A DNA stretch of 64,000 bases from Salvelinus alpinus (taxonomy: Eukaryota > Chordata > Actinopteri > Salmoniformes > Salmonidae). This document shows positions 60,655-64,000 of the stretch, piece after piece. Below the pieces are notes generated by a model. It saw only the letters and a program-made list of their open reading frames with translations. It was not told the DNA's origin and searched no databases. How positions within the stretch are numbered: position 1 is the first letter of the stretch; each line of letters opens with the position of its first letter. A program made the translations under genes and the position numbers. The stretch covers positions 87,396,861 through 87,460,860 of the forward strand of contig NC_092087.1 in assembly GCF_045679555.1 (NCBI RefSeq), given 5' to 3'.

Positions 60655-61122
60655 TGTAGCGATATTTATTAGAGAGGGGTAAAAAAAGATTTTGTTCGGG
60701 GTCCAAGCAGGTATTAACCATGTCGAAAGGAAAAGAGTAGAACATAGAGAGTACCACTACCAGACCCACACACATCAGCATAAGAGACTGCCTAGAGTGT
60801 AGCCTGTTTACCAGATAGCCAGCGGAGAGAAAAGAGAATACACACCCTATAAAACCCACATCACAGCACAGTCCTTCCACAATTCTTGGTAACCCCACCA
60901 AGCATACCTCATACAATAATAATAATGGCAGAGCAATTAAACAGCAACTTCATACAAGAAAGAACCCAGTCATCATCAGAGGATTTGCAATAATTTGTAT
61001 TCTCTTCCAGTGGAGGAGTGCAGAGGGTATGAATGTGGGGTGTTCATATACACAAAGGCCTTAAAGATGTCCACAATCTTCTCTGCCACATGTCCGTAGT
61101 ACACCCACCTCAACACAGTTCA

Positions 61123-61157
<35 letters not shown>

Positions 61158-61690
61158 ACACTTTAAAGCAATCTACCTTTTAACTAAAATGTCCACCCAA
61201 ATACTTCTGGCAGGACAATAATAGTCCAGCTCCAATGAACTTCACTGGGAAGTGCATTAGGACAATAGAGAGTCTGTTTCAGGGTAAAGCACTGGAATGA
61301 TGGAGGGAAGAGAAAGAGAGAAAGGGAACAAGAGAGATCTTAGCTGTGGTCTTCAGGCGTTACTGTCTGACTGTCCAATGGTTTGTAGGTTAAAGTTTCG
61401 CAACAATGTTGCTCCTAATCCATGCGATCCATAACCGGCGCGGTCCCAAACGAAAACAACCAAGCAGTAGAGCGATCAGACCGATGATTGAGTTAAATAC
61501 GTTATAAACTACATACGCTGACAAAAAAAAAAAAATCTGCAGCAGAGCACACACAATCAAACTGTCGCGCCACCCAAGAGCTCCTCCCCAAAGAGCTGAA
61601 TGAGCTCTCTTTTATTTCCTCCTTCCTTACTGCTCATGCGCTCTTAAAGTGGCAGCGCACGGTGAAGGCTCCGTGCAGGATTTCGCCACA
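60655..61690. mobile_element. LTR-like element A2, complete, with CAGT duplication
   Basis: 1,036 bp with ends TGTAGCG and CGCCACA (inverted, one mismatch), flanked by direct repeats CAGT at 60651-60654 and 61691-61694. The paralogous site at 39938-39966 reads ACAGACAGACAGTATTCAC without the insert, giving an empty site. TG...CA ends and a 4-bp duplication fit a solo LTR; no internal genes. At 60706-60760 it holds one diverged copy of the 56-bp unit (AGGTATTAACCATGTCGAAA, then GTACCACTACCAGAC) that is amplified at 11477-34952. Confidence 0.82.
61122..61155. repeat. (AAT)n microsatellite
   Basis: About eleven AAT triplets inside the LTR-like element. Confidence 0.95.
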
Positions 61691-61877
61691 CAGTATTCAC
61701 ATAGACAACCATACAGCACAATACAACACAACACAATATGAGCCTGGTTCATTTTCAGTAATGAGGCCCTGTACCCCATTTACAGTTTCTACTCCAATGT
61801 ATCAGGTGGAGTTATTCACCAGCTATAGAGTGAGTTGTTGTTTATGTTTCTAAGACTGCAGGGTGGGAGACGCAACA

Positions 61878-61932
61878 ATGGCCTTGAGAACAGCAGGAAG
61901 TGTGTTGGTGGTCTATCTCTGGTCTGTAGCAG
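61878..61932 (+). CDS. Receptor copy 2, exon 1: signal peptide
   Basis: [18 protein letters not shown], one change from copy 1 (Phe to Tyr). Donor CAG|GTATGG, phase 1. Same CAACAATGG start context. Confidence 0.87.
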
Positions 61933-64000
61933 GTATGGTCTCATTCATAATGTTTTAGTTGCCCTGTATATTAATCTACAGACATTTCTAAAAGGTTAAG
62001 AATCGTAATATTATTCTGGTGTGTTCTGTTAGGTGTCTCCACCTTTAAATAGTCATACTTCACACCTCACTGAGTGATGCTTATCTCTGGTTTCCATTCA
62101 CACTTCTGCACATCAGCAACAGTAGCAGAATAAGAATGTTGTCAACCACCAGCAGGGTTGGGGTAAATTCCATCTCAATTCCACTCAATTCAGGAAGTAG
62201 ACTGAAATTCCAATTCCAATTATTTCCAATGCTTTTCAATTAGGAACATTTAGAAATTGTGGAATTGGAATTTGGTTTACTTTCTGAATTGACTGGAATT
62301 TAAACGGGATTGACTCCAACCCTGGCCACCAGTGCTTTTTACTTCCATGATGTATATTGAAATGAATACTAGAATGATATAAGGGAATGTACATTTGAGT
62401 TGATGTACTACAGTATCTTGCACATGTTTACATGCATTTGGATGTAATATTGTATTGTCTGTTTTTTTATAGTCTTGACGTCACAAATTAAGTTCTCTCA
62501 TGGTTGAGTCCTGTGACACTGTGTTTCAGGTGTTCTGGGAAAAAATACTGTAAGGAGTGTCTGTGCCTTAAAGGGGTCATCAGTGGACATGCGCTGTCCT
62601 ATTCCCAGTGTGACCCAAGTCACAGAGATGGTCTGGTATAACACATGGTTGAATGGTAAGCCTTATGATCTGAGATGGGACCCTAATTATGAAGGTCGTG
62701 TGGAGTTCCGTGGAACTACAGAGAAGGACTGCATCCTGAGAATCACAGACCTGAGAGAGAGAGACATAACAACATATTACTTCAGATATAAAACAAACCA
62801 GTATTCAGAATGGAAATATTGCTCATATGGATTCACTCTCAGTCTCACAGGTACTGAATAAATAGTATAGTACAAGTCAAGTTATTTATTAAATGTTCTA
62901 TGAGAACAGTGAAATGGTGGTGACAAAGACTTCCTCCATTATTGTTTCATATCCTCTCCCTTCAGATCTAAAGGTGGAGAGGATATATGACAACACACTG
63001 ACCTGTAAAACCACTTGTACTCTGACTGGTAACCCCACATACATCTGGTACAAGAACAGACAACATCTAGATGAGAGCACCTACCCCCAGTACAAAGACC
63101 CAGTCTCCAGTAACTATGTAGACAGCTTCTCCTGTGCTGTAAAAGGCCATGAGGATCTCCGATCTCCTGCAGTGTGTGAGTGTAGATTAATTTAGTTATA
63201 ATTTCACAATATCAAAATACAGCTAAAATTGTTATTGATTTACAAAATACTGAAAATGGTCAAGTAGTTTACTACAACAAAAGTAAACAGAAATAGTTCA
63301 AAACTAACTGATATCTTCATCATGTTTCAGGTGTTCATAGTTCAAACTGCTGGAGGGTGACTTACACCAAGAGGAGAATCTGTGTCTTGAAGGGCTCCAC
63401 AGTGAACATATCCTGCTCTTACACTCATCCCACTAGTTATAAAGAACAAGGGTCATTCTGGTTTACACAGAAACGCACTGTAGATCTCAGTACATATCCA
63501 GAGTATGCAGGTCGTGTGGAGTACAATAGAAACACAGAGAACCACCACATCATGACAATAACACACCTGACAGAGAAGGACTCGGCTGAATACAAATTCA
63601 GATTACTAACAACAAATAAGGGGAGATTTTCTGGCCTTCCTGGTGTGATCTTGACTGTCACAGGTAATAGTCCACCTACAGTTAGTACTGTAACAGAACA
63701 AGTCTAATCACATGACAAGTCTGTCTGGAGTCAAATATGACTGATGTTTCCTCTTAGATATCCTGTTGGAGATGGATCCTACGTCTGTGTCAGAGGGGGA
63801 GAGAGTCACACTGAGATGTAGAACCCAATGTACAGTCGCTCTCAACCCCACCTACATCTGGTACAAGAACAGACAACATCTAACCAGCCCAGTCAGCAGT
63901 TATAACAGCCTGATCCTAGACCCAGTCACCAGTTATAACAGTCTGATCCTAGACCCAGTCACCAGTTATAACAGCCTGATCCTAGACCCAGTCAGCAGTG
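61878..64000 (+). CDS. CD22/Siglec-like Ig receptor gene, copy 2 (runs off window)
   Basis: Coding exons at 61878-61932 (signal peptide), 62530-62850 (V-like), 62966-63175 (C2-like), 63331-63663 (V-like) and 63758 to beyond 64000 (C2-like), all phase 1 with GT-AG sites matching copy 1. It is open throughout. Product: the extracellular part of a leukocyte surface receptor that probably binds a glycan or protein ligand; the tail is outside the window. The first domain keeps FR (62781-62786) and a Trp (62811-62813) in the spacing of Siglec F-G strands. Exon 4 and introns 3-4 are almost identical to copy 1, while exon 2 is strongly diverged. The orthologue is uncertain; fish CD22-like and Siglec-like annotations overlap. 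Confidence 0.88.
62153..62324. mobile_element. hAT-like MITE in intron 1 of copy 2
   Basis: 172 bp with terminal CAGGGTTGG and CCAACCCTG inverted repeats, and an internal palindrome-like CAATTCCAATTCC/GGAATTGGAATT. Flanked by an 8-bp duplication with one mismatch: ACCACCAG (62145-62152) and GCCACCAG (62325-62332). Absent from intron 1 of copy 1. The 8-bp duplication suggests hAT. Confidence 0.82.
62530..62850 (+). CDS. Receptor copy 2, exon 2: V-like Ig domain 1
   Basis: 321 nt. Motifs: [49 protein letters not shown]. It keeps a strand-E Cys (DCILRI) and the F-strand Arg, as in Siglec V domains where the disulfide joins strands B and E. Six codons shorter than copy 1's exon 2 and much diverged from it. 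Confidence 0.87.
62966..63175 (+). CDS. Receptor copy 2, exon 3: short C2-like domain
   Basis: 210 nt, phase 1 to 1. Motifs: [20 protein letters not shown] and [17 protein letters not shown]. Confidence 0.87.
63331..63663 (+). CDS. Receptor copy 2, exon 4: second V-like domain
   Basis: 333 nt. [20 protein letters not shown] and [18 protein letters not shown]. Almost the same as copy 1 exon 4. Confidence 0.88.
63758..64000 (+). CDS. Receptor copy 2, exon 5: C2-like domain (partial)
   Basis: Open to the window end. [25 protein letters not shown], then three in-frame copies of an 11-residue segment (P-V-[ST]-S-YNSLILD). No stop in the middle copy, unlike copy 1. Confidence 0.85.

Overview
The window looks like genomic DNA from a teleost, most probably a salmonid. 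The signs are L2/RTE-like and Rex1-like LINE copies, tRNA-derived SINE heads, a Tc1-like remnant, palindromic MITEs, several solo LTRs, and Siglec/CD22-like immunoglobulin receptor genes with vertebrate exon structure. There are no bacterial-type genes. The species cannot be fixed from the sequence alone. Roughly half of the window is tandem repeat.

Layout. 1-3352 is a broken LINE on the + strand. 3353-6800 is a run of micro- and minisatellites with MITE fragments. 6800-8480 is low-copy sequence with a CpG-richer patch and one candidate first coding exon on the - strand (7771-7843). 8487-11376 is a hAT-like element running into a 53-bp minisatellite, followed by a 100-N assembly gap (11377-11476). 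11477-34952 is a very large 56-bp minisatellite (about 390 units), interrupted by a piggyBac-type element with TTAA duplications. 34953-36365 is the flank of an LTR-like element in which that minisatellite appears to have arisen; a second LTR-like element is nested in it. 37-47.3 kb holds Ig-receptor gene copy 1, with a Tc1 remnant and two solo LTRs. 47.3-61.7 kb is repeat-rich: LINE fragments, SINEs, six minisatellites and duplicated pieces of the receptor locus. 61.7-64.0 kb holds Ig-receptor gene copy 2, which runs off the window.

Genes. The two receptor genes are tandem paralogues. Each has a signal-peptide exon, then alternating V-like and C2-like Ig exons, all in phase 1. Copy 1 continues through a third C2-type domain, a transmembrane exon and a tail with ITIM-type tyrosine motifs. 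This is the layout of an inhibitory CD22/Siglec-like leukocyte receptor. Copy 1 carries an in-frame stop in its fourth Ig exon and a one-base frame break in the exon after the transmembrane segment, so it is either a pseudogene or damaged in the assembly. Copy 2 is open as far as it can be read and keeps a Siglec-type Phe-Arg...Trp signature that copy 1 has lost in its first domain. The most unusual aspect of the window is how several minisatellites appear to have grown from identifiable seeds: a transposon interior, an LTR interior, and the stop-codon end of a receptor gene.
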